From Pseudoxanthomonas japonensis (GTDB lineage Bacteria; Pseudomonadota; Gammaproteobacteria; Xanthomonadales; Xanthomonadaceae): a stretch of 64,000 bases of DNA. Below are positions 38,505 to 47,572 of this stretch, one piece after another (position 1 is the first letter of the stretch; every line of letters begins with the position of its first letter). Location: positions 1-64,000 of the forward strand of contig NZ_PDWW01000007.1 of assembly GCF_010093445.1 (NCBI RefSeq), in the 5' to 3' direction. Below the pieces are notes generated by a model that worked only from the letters and a program-made list of their open reading frames with translations, did no database searches and was not told the origin of the DNA. A program made the position numbers and the translations under genes.

Positions 38505-39284
38505 TCACTTCTCGACGAATGCCCGCTCGAACACGTACTGGCCTGCCGTGCCGATGCGCGGCGCGGCGGTGAAGCCGCGGCCGTCCAGCAGTTCGCGGAA
38601 ATCGGCCAGCATCTGCGGGCTGCCGCAGATCATCGCGCGGTCGTGCTCCGGATCCAGCGGTTCGACGCCCAGGCTGTCCATCATCGCGCCGCTGGCCATC
38701 AGGTCGGTCAGGCGACCCTGGTGGACGAAGTCTTCGCGGCTCACCGCCGGGTAGTACAGCAACTTCTCGCGGATGGTCTCGCCGAGGAACTCGTGCTGGG
38801 GCAGTTCCTTCTCGAAGTAGTCGCGGTAGGCGAGGTCTTCGGCATGGCGCACGCCGTGGGTCAGGATGACCTTGTCGAAGCGCTCGTACGTTTCCGGGTC
38901 CTTGATCACCGACAGCCACGGCGCCAGGCCAGTGCCGGTGCCCAGCAGGTAGAGGTTGCGGCCGGGGTGCAGGTCGCTGATCAGCAGCGTGCCGGTGGGC
39001 TTGCGCCCGATCAGCACGGTATCGCCGGGCCGGATGTGCTGCAGGCGCGACGTCAGCGGCCCGTTCTGCACCTTGATGCTGAAGAACTCGAGCTGTTCTT
39101 CCCAGTTGGCGCTGGCGATGGAATAGGCGCGCAGCAACGGCTTGCCATCGACTTCCAGCCCGATCATCACGAACTGGCCGTTCTCGAAGCGGAAACCGTC
39201 GTCGCGGGTGGTGGTGAAGCTGAAGTAGGCGTCCGTCCAGTGACGGACGTCGAGCACCGTCTCGGTGCCGAACGCAGAGGACAT
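38505..39284 (-). CDS. fpr: Ferredoxin--NADP+ reductase
   Basis: FAD flavoenzyme that exchanges electrons between NADPH and ferredoxin or flavodoxin; 259 residues. FAD-binding RAYSIAS and the NADP-binding GTGTGLAPWLSVI are clear. The C-terminus ends FVEK, the short tail of the bacterial Fpr subclass. ATG 39284 was chosen by the family N-terminus; no strong ribosome site precedes it, so a start at 39317 remains possible. Confidence 0.92.
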   Translation of the reverse strand: MSSAFGTETVLDVRHWTDAYFSFTTTRDDGFRFENGQFVMIGLEVDGKPLLRAYSIASANWEEQLEFFSIKVQNGPLTSRLQHIRPGDTVLIGRKPTGTLLISDLHPGRNLYLLGTGTGLAPWLSVIKDPETYERFDKVILTHGVRHAEDLAYRDYFEKELPQHEFLGETIREKLLYYPAVSREDFVHQGRLTDLMASGAMMDSLGVEPLDPEHDRAMICGSPQMLADFRELLDGRGFTAAPRIGTAGQYVFERAFVEK

Positions 39285-39352
39285 GGGGGAATGGGGGCGA
39301 TTGAAGCGACGCGTCATTGTAGCCGACAGGCCGGGCGCGGCCTTGATCGTAC

Positions 39353-40465
39353 TCAATCGGGAGCGTCCGGGTCGGGCACCTGTTCGCCCCGCTGATGGAA
39401 GCAGAGTTGTTCGACCATGCGCCGCATGGGGGGCGCCGTCAGCAGGAGATCGATGGGTAGGTCCCACTGAGCGTGGTCGAAGGTCCAGCGCAGCAGGCGC
39501 TTGAAGGCGAAGCCCGGCACCGGTGGCGTAAGTGGCGCGTTCGATGTCTCGCGGCCGGACAGGCGGGCGGCCAGCATGCGGCCGATGGCCGCCCCATGGC
39601 GCAGGCCCGAATGGATGCCGCCCGCCGTCAGTGGAGACACCATGCCGGCGGCGTCACCGACCAAGGCCACGCCATCGGCCTGCATGGGCGCCACCGGACC
39701 GCCGCACGGAATGAGGCCGGCGCGGACGCTGTCCGGTCGCCGCGCGGCATCAAGCCCGGTCATGGTGGCGACATGCGCGAGGAAGCCGGCCATGTCCGGC
39801 GCCTGCTTGCTGCCGGACCGATAGCGCCTCGCCAGACCCGCCTGCACCCCGGTCGGCGTCTGCGCGACCCAGCCCAGATAGCCCGGTGCGAAGCGCTTGC
39901 TGATGAAGCAGTGCAGGGCATCGGGTTCGCGCAGCGCCATGCCGTCGAATTCGTACTCCACGCCATGCAGGAACTGCGTCACCTGTCCGAGGCCGAGACG
40001 CTGCGCGACCCGGGATCGCGCTCCGTCGGCACCGACCAGAACGCGCGTATGGCCTACGCCGTCCACGTGCCAACCCGTCGCTGTGCGCGTGGCGTTCCTG
40101 AAGGCCTGTCCCCGGCGCAGTTCGACGCCGCAGGTCTCCACGTGCTCGCCCATCCCACGCATCAGCGCAGGCGTATCGGTGGTGTAGAAACGGTAACCGT
40201 CTGCGCCCAGTCGCACGCTGCGCAGATTCGGCGCGTACAGCCGGACATGGGGAACGGCGCGGAGCAGGGAGGGCGGCAAGCCCGCCAGCAGCGGCGCGTC
40301 GCAGGCCTCCTGGACCAGGATGCCGGTGGTGTGCATGCGCTCGCCGAGATCCTGCTTGCGGTCGATCACGCAGACACGAAGACCCCGGGTGGCGAGTTCA
40401 TGCGCGCAGGCGAGGCCGGCGAATCCGGCACCGACCACGATCACGTCATAGCGGTCGTCCTGCAT
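39353..40465 (-). CDS. FAD-dependent oxidoreductase, geranylgeranyl reductase-like
   Basis: The 370 residues have an N-terminal dinucleotide-binding site VIVVGAGFAGLACAHELA (Gly12, Gly14, Gly17), the mid motif VLVGADGARS, and the second FAD motif GVALVGDAAGMVSPLTAGGI. This is the FAD-dependent monooxygenase/geranylgeranyl reductase superfamily. The substrate is unknown; it may act on isoprenoid or pigment precursors. Confidence 0.8.
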   Translation of the reverse strand: MQDDRYDVIVVGAGFAGLACAHELATRGLRVCVIDRKQDLGERMHTTGILVQEACDAPLLAGLPPSLLRAVPHVRLYAPNLRSVRLGADGYRFYTTDTPALMRGMGEHVETCGVELRRGQAFRNATRTATGWHVDGVGHTRVLVGADGARSRVAQRLGLGQVTQFLHGVEYEFDGMALREPDALHCFISKRFAPGYLGWVAQTPTGVQAGLARRYRSGSKQAPDMAGFLAHVATMTGLDAARRPDSVRAGLIPCGGPVAPMQADGVALVGDAAGMVSPLTAGGIHSGLRHGAAIGRMLAARLSGRETSNAPLTPPVPGFAFKRLLRWTFDHAQWDLPIDLLLTAPPMRRMVEQLCFHQRGEQVPDPDAPD

Positions 40466-40570
40466 CGTCCGGCATGCGCTCCATCAGGGGATGGCGGGCA
40501 GCGTGCCGACGGCGCGGGGAGTCGCGATGAAGTCACCATGAAGTCAACGGTGATCCATCTCCGGAAAGAG

Positions 40571-40593
40571 AGAAGGCGCCCGTGGGCGCCTTC
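40571..40593 (-). terminator. Hairpin after rluB
   Basis: gaaggcgcc-cgtg-ggcgccttc, 9-bp perfect stem just past the rluB stop, with a T/C-rich tract on the minus strand. Confidence 0.65.
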
Positions 40594-40601
40594 CGTGTCG
40601 C

Positions 40602-42287
40602 TCAGCCGTGGCCACCACCGCGGGGGCCGCGTTGTCCGCCGCCACCGGGCCTGCCGCCGCCGCCCGTACGACCGCCGGGACCTCGGCCACCGGCAGGACG
40701 GCCACCGGGGCCAGGACGCGGTCCGGCCTGCTGCGGACGATTGCCGCCACCGCCGGGCCGTCCCTGCGGACGCGGGCCGCGCGGCTGCTGGCCATAGGGA
40801 TTGAAACCGGGATTGGCGTGGTCGGACGGGAAGCTCGGCGCGCTGGCGGGATGGCCGTACGGACGCGCCGCGCGCTGCGGCTTGCCGGCGCCCTGGCCGC
40901 CACGCGGCCCACGCTCGGCGCCGAAGCCGCCAGGACCGCGCTCGTTGCCGAAGCGATCGCCACCGAACCCCCCCTGGCCGCCACCGGGGCCGCGCTTGCC
41001 CGCGCCGCCGCCGCCGGGCTTGCCACCGGCACCCGGACGTCCGCCCGGCTTGCCGCCGTAGGGCTTCTTCGGGCCGCCGGGACCGGCGTTGCGATGGCCG
41101 GCCGGACCGGTGTCCACGCCCTCCGGCACGTACCAGCTGCGGAACGCGGCCGGATTGCCCTCGGGCAACGGCTTCGGACCCTTGGGCGTGCGCTGCTTGA
41201 ACGGGCGCTGCGACTGCTTCGCCGCCTGCTCGCCGCTGACGGTCAGGCCGCCGTGCGGCTTCCTGCCGCGACCGCCACGGCCGCGGTCTTCGCGCACGTG
41301 GTCGAAGCGGCGCAGCTCGCGGCCTTCGTCGGCGCTGTTGTGGCCGTTGACGTAGGCGCTGCCGCTGCGGCCGCCCCCCACGTGCACGGTCGACTTGGCG
41401 GCCTTGCGCTGGCCGATCACCGGCTGCAGCGTCAGGGCGGCCGGCGTACCGTCTTCCAGGCCCAGGTCCTTGCGCAGCGCATCGACCTGCGCGTCCGGCA
41501 GTTCCTGCGTCTGGCCGCGCAGCAACGGCTGCGGCAGGCTGACCTTGCCGTAGCGCACGCGCTTCAGGCGGCTGACCTGGCAGCCCTGCGATTCCCACAG
41601 GCGGCGCACTTCGCGGTTGCGGCCTTCCTTGACTACCACGCGGAACCAGTCGTGCGAATCGGTGCCGCCGATGCGCTCGATCTCGTCGAACTTGGCCGGG
41701 CCATCGTCCAGCGCCACGCCGCGGCGCAGGCGGTCGACGACGTTGTCCGGCACGCTTTCCTGGCCTTCCGGTGCGCGCACGCGCACGACGTACTCGCGCT
41801 CGACTTCGTAGGACGGATGCATCATCGCGTTGGCGAGTTCGCCGTCGGTGGTCAGCACCAGCAGGCCGGTGGTGTTGATGTCCAGGCGGCCGATGGCGAT
41901 CCAGCGTGCGCCCTTCAGGGCCGGCAGCGCTTCGAAGATCGTCGGGCGGCCTTCGGGGTCTTCGCGGGTGGTGACTTCGCCTTCCGGCTTGTTGTAGATC
42001 AGCACGCGCGACGGTTCGGTCAGCGCGCTGGCGACGAAGGTCTTGCCGTCCAGCTCGACGCGGTCGCCGCCCTTGACCGACATGCCGGTCTGCGCGACTT
42101 CACCGTTGACCTTCACCAGGCCGTCGGCGATGCGCTGTTCCAGCGCGCGGCGCGAGCCCAGGCCGGCCTGCGCCAGCACCTTGTGCAGGCGCTCTTCCAG
42201 GCGATTGGCATCCGGCGCTTCGGCGCCTTCGCCGCGTTTCAGCGACAGCTTGCCCAGGGAGGTTTTCTTCGGGGGGGTGTTGCTCAT
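40602..42287 (-). CDS. rluB: Ribosomal large subunit pseudouridine synthase B, with long Gly/Arg-rich tail
   Basis: Converts a 23S rRNA uridine to pseudouridine (U2605 in Escherichia coli). It has 561 residues. S4 RNA-binding domain about 30-77; synthase domain about 93-240 with catalytic Asp136 in GRLDINTTGLL. The core ends near 285; the remaining ~275 residues are basic and low-complexity, dominated by Gly, Arg, Pro and Lys (for example GGKPGGRPGAGGKPGGGG), about double the length of typical RluB. The tail probably adds RNA binding. The start overlaps the scpB stop by four bases. Confidence 0.93.
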   Translation of the reverse strand: MSNTPPKKTSLGKLSLKRGEGAEAPDANRLEERLHKVLAQAGLGSRRALEQRIADGLVKVNGEVAQTGMSVKGGDRVELDGKTFVASALTEPSRVLIYNKPEGEVTTREDPEGRPTIFEALPALKGARWIAIGRLDINTTGLLVLTTDGELANAMMHPSYEVEREYVVRVRAPEGQESVPDNVVDRLRRGVALDDGPAKFDEIERIGGTDSHDWFRVVVKEGRNREVRRLWESQGCQVSRLKRVRYGKVSLPQPLLRGQTQELPDAQVDALRKDLGLEDGTPAALTLQPVIGQRKAAKSTVHVGGGRSGSAYVNGHNSADEGRELRRFDHVREDRGRGGRGRKPHGGLTVSGEQAAKQSQRPFKQRTPKGPKPLPEGNPAAFRSWYVPEGVDTGPAGHRNAGPGGPKKPYGGKPGGRPGAGGKPGGGGAGKRGPGGGQGGFGGDRFGNERGPGGFGAERGPRGGQGAGKPQRAARPYGHPASAPSFPSDHANPGFNPYGQQPRGPRPQGRPGGGGNRPQQAGPRPGPGGRPAGGRGPGGRTGGGGRPGGGGQRGPRGGGHG

Positions 42288-43141
42288 TGTTTCTGCTCCG
42301 ACGGTGCCCGGTTTTCCTCGTCGGAAGCAGCGGCGTCGTCATCTTCGGGTTGAGGTTCATCGTGATCGCCGGCCTCGTCGCCGGTGTCATCGGATGCGGT
42401 GTCTTCGTCGGCATCGTCCGATGCCGCGGTGTGGTGCTGTTCGTCGTCCGTGTCGCCGTCGTGGTCCGCGACGGGCGTGCTTTCATCCGGAGTGCTTTCG
42501 TCAGGCGTGCTTTCGCCAAGTTCGCTCTCTTCCTGCCCCGCGTCGACGGCATCGCCGCTGGCGATGCTGACCGGCAGCGGTGCGCCGTCCAGCGGCAGCT
42601 GCGGTTCCAGTTCGCCGATGTCCTTGAGTTCGGACAGCGGCGGCAATTCGTCCAGACGCTTCAGACCGAAATAGTCGAGGAAACCTTTGGTGGTGCCGAA
42701 CAGCGCCGGCTTGCCCGGCACGTCGCGGTGGCCGACCACGCGGATCCACTCGCGCTCTTCCAGCGCCTGGATGATGTTGCTGCTGACCGCCACGCCGCGG
42801 ACCTGTTCGATCTCGCCGCGGGTGATCGGCTGGCGGTAGGCGATCAGGGCCAGCGTTTCCAGCGTGGCACGGGTGTACTTGGTCTTGCGCTCGGTCCAGA
42901 GGCGGGCGACCCAGGCGTGCACGTCGGCCTTGACCTGGTAGCGGTAGCCGGAGGCGACCTCGACCAGTTCCACGCCGCGGTCGGCGCAGGCCTCGGTGAG
43001 CTGTTGCAGGGCGGCCTCGACGCTGCCTTCAGGCGCGGGCTCGTCCTCGGGGAACAGGCCATGCAGCTGCGCCAGCGTCAGTGGCTGGGTGGCGGCCAGC
43101 AGGGCGGCCTCCACGATGCGGTTGATGAGCGATTGATCCAT
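42284..43141 (-). CDS. scpB: Segregation and condensation protein B
   Basis: Subunit of the SMC-ScpAB condensin. It has 285 residues. Two winged-helix domains fill about 1-185 (ALIAYRQPITRGEIEQVRGV is the family signature). The C-terminal ~90 residues are very acidic and low-complexity (repeat STPDESTPDESTPV, then Asp/Glu runs). ATG 43141 is chosen. scpA ends 48 bp upstream of this start, and rluB overlaps downstream, the conserved scpA-scpB-rluB order. Confidence 0.93.
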   Translation of the reverse strand: MDQSLINRIVEAALLAATQPLTLAQLHGLFPEDEPAPEGSVEAALQQLTEACADRGVELVEVASGYRYQVKADVHAWVARLWTERKTKYTRATLETLALIAYRQPITRGEIEQVRGVAVSSNIIQALEEREWIRVVGHRDVPGKPALFGTTKGFLDYFGLKRLDELPPLSELKDIGELEPQLPLDGAPLPVSIASGDAVDAGQEESELGESTPDESTPDESTPVADHDGDTDDEQHHTAASDDADEDTASDDTGDEAGDHDEPQPEDDDAAASDEENRAPSEQKQ

Positions 43142-43188
43142 GCGGTCCTGTCGTTCGGAAAGGCGGCGGGCGGTGTGGCCCGGCCGCG

Positions 43189-44094
43189 TCACGGGCTGTC
43201 GTTGGCGGCGTCGCTGTCGTCGAACTCGCTGGAGAACTGCAGCGGTTCGTTGGTGTTGTTCAGCGCCAGCGACTTGATGTAGATCGGGGCGAGCGGGGCT
43301 TCCTGCACGATGTCAAGCAGTTGCTCCTTGGCCAGTTCCAGCATGGCCAGGAAGGTCACCAGCACGCCGAGCTTGCCTTCCTCGGGCGTGAACATGCTCT
43401 CGAAACGGTGGAACCTGCCGTCCTCCAGCCGCGTCAGCACGTCGCCCATGCGCTGGCGCACGCTCAAGGCCTCGCGCTTGATCGCGTGGCCGGTGAACAG
43501 CTCGGCGCGCTTGAGCACGTCGTGCAACGCCAGCAGCATCTCCTTCAACTCGACCGGCGGCGGCAGCTTGACCGAGGCGCGGTCCGGCACATCGGCGCTC
43601 ACCGGCGTGGTGTCGCGGTCCTGGCGGGGCAGGGCGTCCAGGTCTTCGGCCGCCTGCTTGAAGCGTTCGTATTCCTGCAGGCGGCGCACCAGCTCGGCGC
43701 GAGGATCGCCTTCCTCGCCTTCCTCGCTGACCGGCCGCGGCAGCAGCATGCGCGACTTGATCTCGGCCAGGATGGCGGCCATCAGCAGGTACTCGGCGGC
43801 CAGTTCGAACCGCAGCTCCTGCATCACATTGATGTAGTCCACGTACTGCCGGGTGATCTCGGCGACGGGGATGTCCAGGATGTCCAGGTTCTGCCGGCGG
43901 ATCAGGTACAGCAGCAGGTCCAACGGGCCTTCGAACGCGTCGAGGATGACTTCCAGCGCGTCCGGCGGGATGTACAGGTCCTGCGGGATCTGCAGCACCG
44001 GCTGGCCATGCACCACCGCCAGCGGCATTTCCTGCTGCTGCGGATGCGTGGACGGGGTTTGTGGGTTCGCGTCGGACGCGAGTTCTGGGCTCAT
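43189..44094 (-). CDS. scpA: Segregation and condensation protein A (kleisin)
   Basis: Kleisin that closes the SMC ring, 301 residues. N-terminal Smc-binding region about 62-140 with the family block DAFEGPLDLLLYLIRRQNLD and ELAAEYLLMAAILAEIKSRMLLP; C-terminal winged helix about 220-290. The first 50 residues are variable. ATG 44094 was chosen; ATG 44028 is an alternative. Confidence 0.93.
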   Translation of the reverse strand: MSPELASDANPQTPSTHPQQQEMPLAVVHGQPVLQIPQDLYIPPDALEVILDAFEGPLDLLLYLIRRQNLDILDIPVAEITRQYVDYINVMQELRFELAAEYLLMAAILAEIKSRMLLPRPVSEEGEEGDPRAELVRRLQEYERFKQAAEDLDALPRQDRDTTPVSADVPDRASVKLPPPVELKEMLLALHDVLKRAELFTGHAIKREALSVRQRMGDVLTRLEDGRFHRFESMFTPEEGKLGVLVTFLAMLELAKEQLLDIVQEAPLAPIYIKSLALNNTNEPLQFSSEFDDSDAANDSP

Positions 44095-44470
44095 CAAGAA
44101 ACAGCCATCGTGCGGATCACCATGCGGGCCTGCGCACGGCAGGACGGCGCGGCACCGGCATTGCACCAACCAAGATCATCATGCGTCGCAGGGCGAACGC
44201 TTCCCTTACAGCAACCAGCAAAGCACACCGCAGGGATGCGGCGGCGGACAGCGAGAGGTCGTCGGGCGCGGGCGGGTGGGGGCAGCGAATCGAACGTCCC
44301 GGTGATCCCTCGATGGGGCAGGGAGGTCGGCGTGGCCGGGTCTTCCCCTGGACGGGCCGCTGCTTCCGGCCGTGCAATGGAGGACAGGGTAAGCCCTGAC
44401 CCATACGGTGTCCAGCGCCGGATGGCGGGACCGCCCGTACAATTCAGACTTCGCCTGCGGAGTGAACACC
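44095..44470. other. Gap between scpA and the YciI gene
   Basis: Divergent intergenic region of 376 bp. I see no convincing gene. A TACAAT at 44438-44443 is a possible -10 element for the YciI-BolA unit, without a recognisable -35 element. Nothing else stands out. Confidence 0.4.
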
Positions 44471-44770
44471 ATGTGGTATGCCATTGAAGGCCATGACGGC
44501 CCCGACGTCCTGGCCCAGCGACTGGCCGCACGCCCTGAGCATCTGGCGCGGTTGACCGCCCTCCGCGACGACGGCCGGCTGCTGTTGGCCGGGCCGTGTC
44601 CGGCGATCGATGCGGAGGACCCGGGTCCGGCCGGCTTCAGCGGCAGTATCGTGATCGCCGAATTCGACTCCCTGGAGGACGCGCGCGCCTGGGCCGACGC
44701 CGACCCGTACGTGGCGGCCGGGGTCTATGCCCGGGTCGACGTGCGCCCGTTCCGCAAGGTCCTGCCGTGA
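44471..44770 (+). CDS. YciI family protein
   Basis: Small (99 residues) ferredoxin-like-fold protein, [20 protein letters not shown] at the start and [20 protein letters not shown] in the middle, typical of the YciI family. These are suspected enzymes of unknown reaction. The stop overlaps the bolA GTG start by four bases, so the two are coupled. Confidence 0.88.
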   Translation: MWYAIEGHDGPDVLAQRLAARPEHLARLTALRDDGRLLLAGPCPAIDAEDPGPAGFSGSIVIAEFDSLEDARAWADADPYVAAGVYARVDVRPFRKVLP

Positions 44771-45036
44771 GCCGCGTCGAACGCATCCGGGCGGCGCTGG
44801 AATCCGCCCTGCAGCCGGTTTCCCTGGACGTGCTGGACGACAGCCATAAACACGCCGGGCACGAAGGCGCCCGCGACGGGCGCGGCCATTTCACCGTCCG
44901 GATCACCAGTGAGGCGTTCGCAGGCAAGGCGCCGCTGGCCCGTCACCGTGCGGTCTATGCAGCGCTGGGCGACATGATGCAGACCGACATCCACGCGCTC
45001 GCCATCGAAGCCCGCACGCCCGACGAAGCGCGCTGA
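44767..45036 (+). CDS. bolA: BolA family protein
   Basis: The 89-residue protein has the BolA fold: [38 protein letters not shown], and [14 protein letters not shown] with [11 protein letters not shown] at the end. BolA proteins act with monothiol glutaredoxins in iron-sulfur handling or as stress regulators. The His in GHF and the later His residues could bind a cluster. GTG start 44767. Confidence 0.92.
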   Translation: MSRVERIRAALESALQPVSLDVLDDSHKHAGHEGARDGRGHFTVRITSEAFAGKAPLARHRAVYAALGDMMQTDIHALAIEARTPDEAR

Positions 45037-45077
45037 GCATGCGTCTGCCATCTGGCAGCGCCGCATGCAGGCTGGGC

Positions 45078-45091
45078 TGAAAACGTTTACA
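45078..45091. promoter_or_regulatory. LacI-type operator upstream of bglX
   Basis: TGAAAACGTTTACA, 33 bp before the bglX ATG. It fits the shared consensus TGWAAWCGNTTACA of the four sites in this locus, with the central CG typical of LacI-family operators. Confidence 0.75.
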
Positions 45092-45123
45092 TTCGCCCCC
45101 TTTCGTTACGCCGGGAGGGCGCC

Positions 45124-47388
45124 ATGAACCGGGAAGTCCCCACTGTTCCGCCACGACCGCTGCTGGTCGGCATGATCGCTGTCCTGCTGGCGGCACCGGC
45201 CGCCGCCAAGCCGCCGGTCTACGCGACGCCGGCCGAAAAAGCCTTCGTCGACGCCCTGATGGCGAAGATGACGGTCGAAGAGAAGCTCGGCCAGCTGAAC
45301 CAGCCGGCCGGGGTGGGCAACAACACCGGCCCGGCGGCCATGACGGGCAACGAGGACCAGATCCGCAAGGGCGAGATCGGCACCTATCTGGGTACCCAGG
45401 GCGCGGTGCTGACCTGCCGCCTGCAGCGGATCGCGGTGGAGCAGTCCCGGCTGGGCATCCCGCTGATGTTCGGCTACGACGTGATCCACGGCCACCGCAC
45501 CGTCTTCCCGGTGCCGCTGGGCGAGTCCGCCAGCTTCGATCCGGTCGAAGTGCAGCATGCCGCCCGTGTCGCGGCGATCGAGGCCTCGGCGCACGGCATC
45601 CACTGGACGTACGCGCCGATGGTCGACATCGCGCGTGATCCGCGCTGGGGTCGCGTGGTGGAAGGCGCGGGCGAAGATCCCTATCTGGGATCGGTACTCG
45701 CGGCGGCGCGCGTGCGCGGCTTCCAGGGCGACGACCTGCGCAAGCCGGACGCGGTGCTGGCCACGGCCAAGCATTTCGTCGCGTACGGCGCGGCCGAGGG
45801 CGGCCGCGATTACGACGTGGCCGACATTTCCGAACGCAGCCTGCACGAGGTCTATCTGCCGCCGTTCAAGGCCGCGGTCGATGCCGGCGCGCAATCGATC
45901 ATGGCCGCGTTCAACGAGATCGCCGGCGTGCCCATGCACGCGCACCGGCCGCTGATCGAGGATCTGCTGCGCAAGGAATGGGGCTGGGATGGCCTGCTGG
46001 TCAGCGACTACACCGGTGTGATGGAACTGATGCCGCACGGCATCGCCGCCGACCGCAAGCAGGCGGGGGCACTCGGCCTGCGTGCCGGCGTCGACGTCGA
46101 CATGGTCAGCCAGATCTACGTGAAGGACCTGCCGGCCGAAGTGAAGGCGGGCCGCGTGCCCATGGCGCAGGTGGATGCCTCCGTGCGTCGCGTACTGAAT
46201 GCCAAGTACCGGCTGGGCCTGTTCGAGAATCCGTACCGTTCCTGCACCGACGATGGCGCCCACGAGCGCGCCATGACGCTGACGCCGCAACACCGCGCCG
46301 ACGCACGCCGGATGGCGCAGAAGTCGCTCGTGCTGCTGGAGAACGACAACGACGTGCTGCCGCTGTCGAAGTCGGTGCGCACGCTGGCGGTGATCGGCCC
46401 GCTCGCCGACCATCGCCGCGCGATGCTCGGCAACTGGGCGGTGGCCGGGCGCGAAGAGGACGCGGTGACGCCGATCGAGGGCCTGAAGGCCGCGCTGGGT
46501 GACGGTACGCGGCTGGTGATCGCGAAGGGTGCCGACATCGACAGCCAGGACACCTCCGGTTTCGCGCAGGCCGTTGCGGCGGCGAAGCAGGCCGATGCGG
46601 TGGTGATGTTCCTCGGCGAACACCCGGACATGAGCGCGGAAGCGAACAACCGCACCTCGCTGGACCTGCCCGGCGTGCAGGAGCAACTCGCACTGGCGGT
46701 CGCCGCGACCGGCAAGCCGGTGGTGGCCGTGCTGTTGAACGGACGCCCGCTGTCGATCGGTGGCCTGAAGGGCAAGGTGCCGGCGATCCTCGAAGCCTGG
46801 TTCCCCGGCGTCGAGGGCGGCCACGCGATCACCGACGTGCTGTTCGGCGACGTCAATCCGTCGGCCAAGCTGCCGGTGACGTTCCCGCACAACGTCGGCC
46901 AGGTGCCGATCTACTACGCGCACAAGAACACCGGCCGTCCGCCGAGCGAGCAGGAGAAGTACACCAGCAAGTACCTCGACGTGCCGTGGACGCCGCTGTA
47001 CGCCTTCGGCCACGGACTCAGCTACACGACGTTCCGCTACGACGCGCCGGTCGTGGCGAAGAAGACGCTGGCGCCTTCCGCCCTGCAGCAGCAGGTGAGC
47101 GTGCGCGTCACGAACACCGGCAAGCGGGAGGGCGTCGAGGTGGTGCAACTGTATGTGCGGGACGATGTCGCCACCGTCACCCGTCCGGTGAAGCAGTTGC
47201 GCGGCTTCCAGCGCCTGGCGCTGGCGCCTGGCGAATCGAAGACGGTCACGTTCGACCTCGGCTTCGAGGATCTGGCGATGTACGACGACCGCATGCAGCG
47301 GGTGGTGGAGCCCGGCACGTTCACCGTGTATGTCGGCGGCAGTTCCGACCGCACGCGTGAGGTCGCTTTCGAGGTCGCCGCCCAATAG
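45124..47388 (+). CDS. bglX: Periplasmic beta-glucosidase, glycoside hydrolase family 3
   Basis: Hydrolyses terminal beta-glucosyl residues of oligosaccharides; 754 residues, close to Escherichia coli BglX. Signal peptide about 1-28 (APAAAK); GH3 N-terminal barrel about 40-365 with RDPRWGRVVEGAGEDPYLG and the nucleophile Asp295 in LLVSDYTGVMELM; GH3 C-terminal domain about 400-620 (IEAWFPGVEGGHAITDVLFG); fibronectin-III-like domain about 665-740. The operator at 45078-45091 puts it under the LacI regulator encoded next. GH3 enzymes of this group include sophorose-active members, which fits the GH144-like gene downstream. Confidence 0.92.
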   Translation: MNREVPTVPPRPLLVGMIAVLLAAPAAAKPPVYATPAEKAFVDALMAKMTVEEKLGQLNQPAGVGNNTGPAAMTGNEDQIRKGEIGTYLGTQGAVLTCRLQRIAVEQSRLGIPLMFGYDVIHGHRTVFPVPLGESASFDPVEVQHAARVAAIEASAHGIHWTYAPMVDIARDPRWGRVVEGAGEDPYLGSVLAAARVRGFQGDDLRKPDAVLATAKHFVAYGAAEGGRDYDVADISERSLHEVYLPPFKAAVDAGAQSIMAAFNEIAGVPMHAHRPLIEDLLRKEWGWDGLLVSDYTGVMELMPHGIAADRKQAGALGLRAGVDVDMVSQIYVKDLPAEVKAGRVPMAQVDASVRRVLNAKYRLGLFENPYRSCTDDGAHERAMTLTPQHRADARRMAQKSLVLLENDNDVLPLSKSVRTLAVIGPLADHRRAMLGNWAVAGREEDAVTPIEGLKAALGDGTRLVIAKGADIDSQDTSGFAQAVAAAKQADAVVMFLGEHPDMSAEANNRTSLDLPGVQEQLALAVAATGKPVVAVLLNGRPLSIGGLKGKVPAILEAWFPGVEGGHAITDVLFGDVNPSAKLPVTFPHNVGQVPIYYAHKNTGRPPSEQEKYTSKYLDVPWTPLYAFGHGLSYTTFRYDAPVVAKKTLAPSALQQQVSVRVTNTGKREGVEVVQLYVRDDVATVTRPVKQLRGFQRLALAPGESKTVTFDLGFEDLAMYDDRMQRVVEPGTFTVYVGGSSDRTREVAFEVAAQ

Positions 47389-47432
47389 AGGCATGCGTCG
47401 CGGTTGGCATGCGTTTGCTGCAATGCAAAATA

Positions 47433-47460
47433 CTTGCGGATACCTTCGAGTGTCCGCAAG
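47433..47460. other. Hairpin between bglX and the lacI-type gene
   Basis: cttgcgga and tccgcaag form perfect 8-bp arms around a 12-base loop. It lies 45 bp after bglX; without a T-tract it is at best a weak terminator or RNA stabiliser. Confidence 0.45.
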
Positions 47461-47515
47461 TGCATGAATTCGTGAGGGTTTAAGTGTCGAATAACGCGGG
47501 CTTTACACGTTTCCG

Positions 47516-47529
47516 TGAAAACGGTTACA
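47516..47529. promoter_or_regulatory. LacI-type operator upstream of the regulator gene
   Basis: TGAAAACGGTTACA, 44 bp before the regulator's start codon, suggesting autoregulation. Same consensus as the other three sites. Confidence 0.75.
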
Positions 47530-47572
47530 GTCCGCGCCACTCAAGGCTGTCATCACCGCGGAGGGGCGGGGA

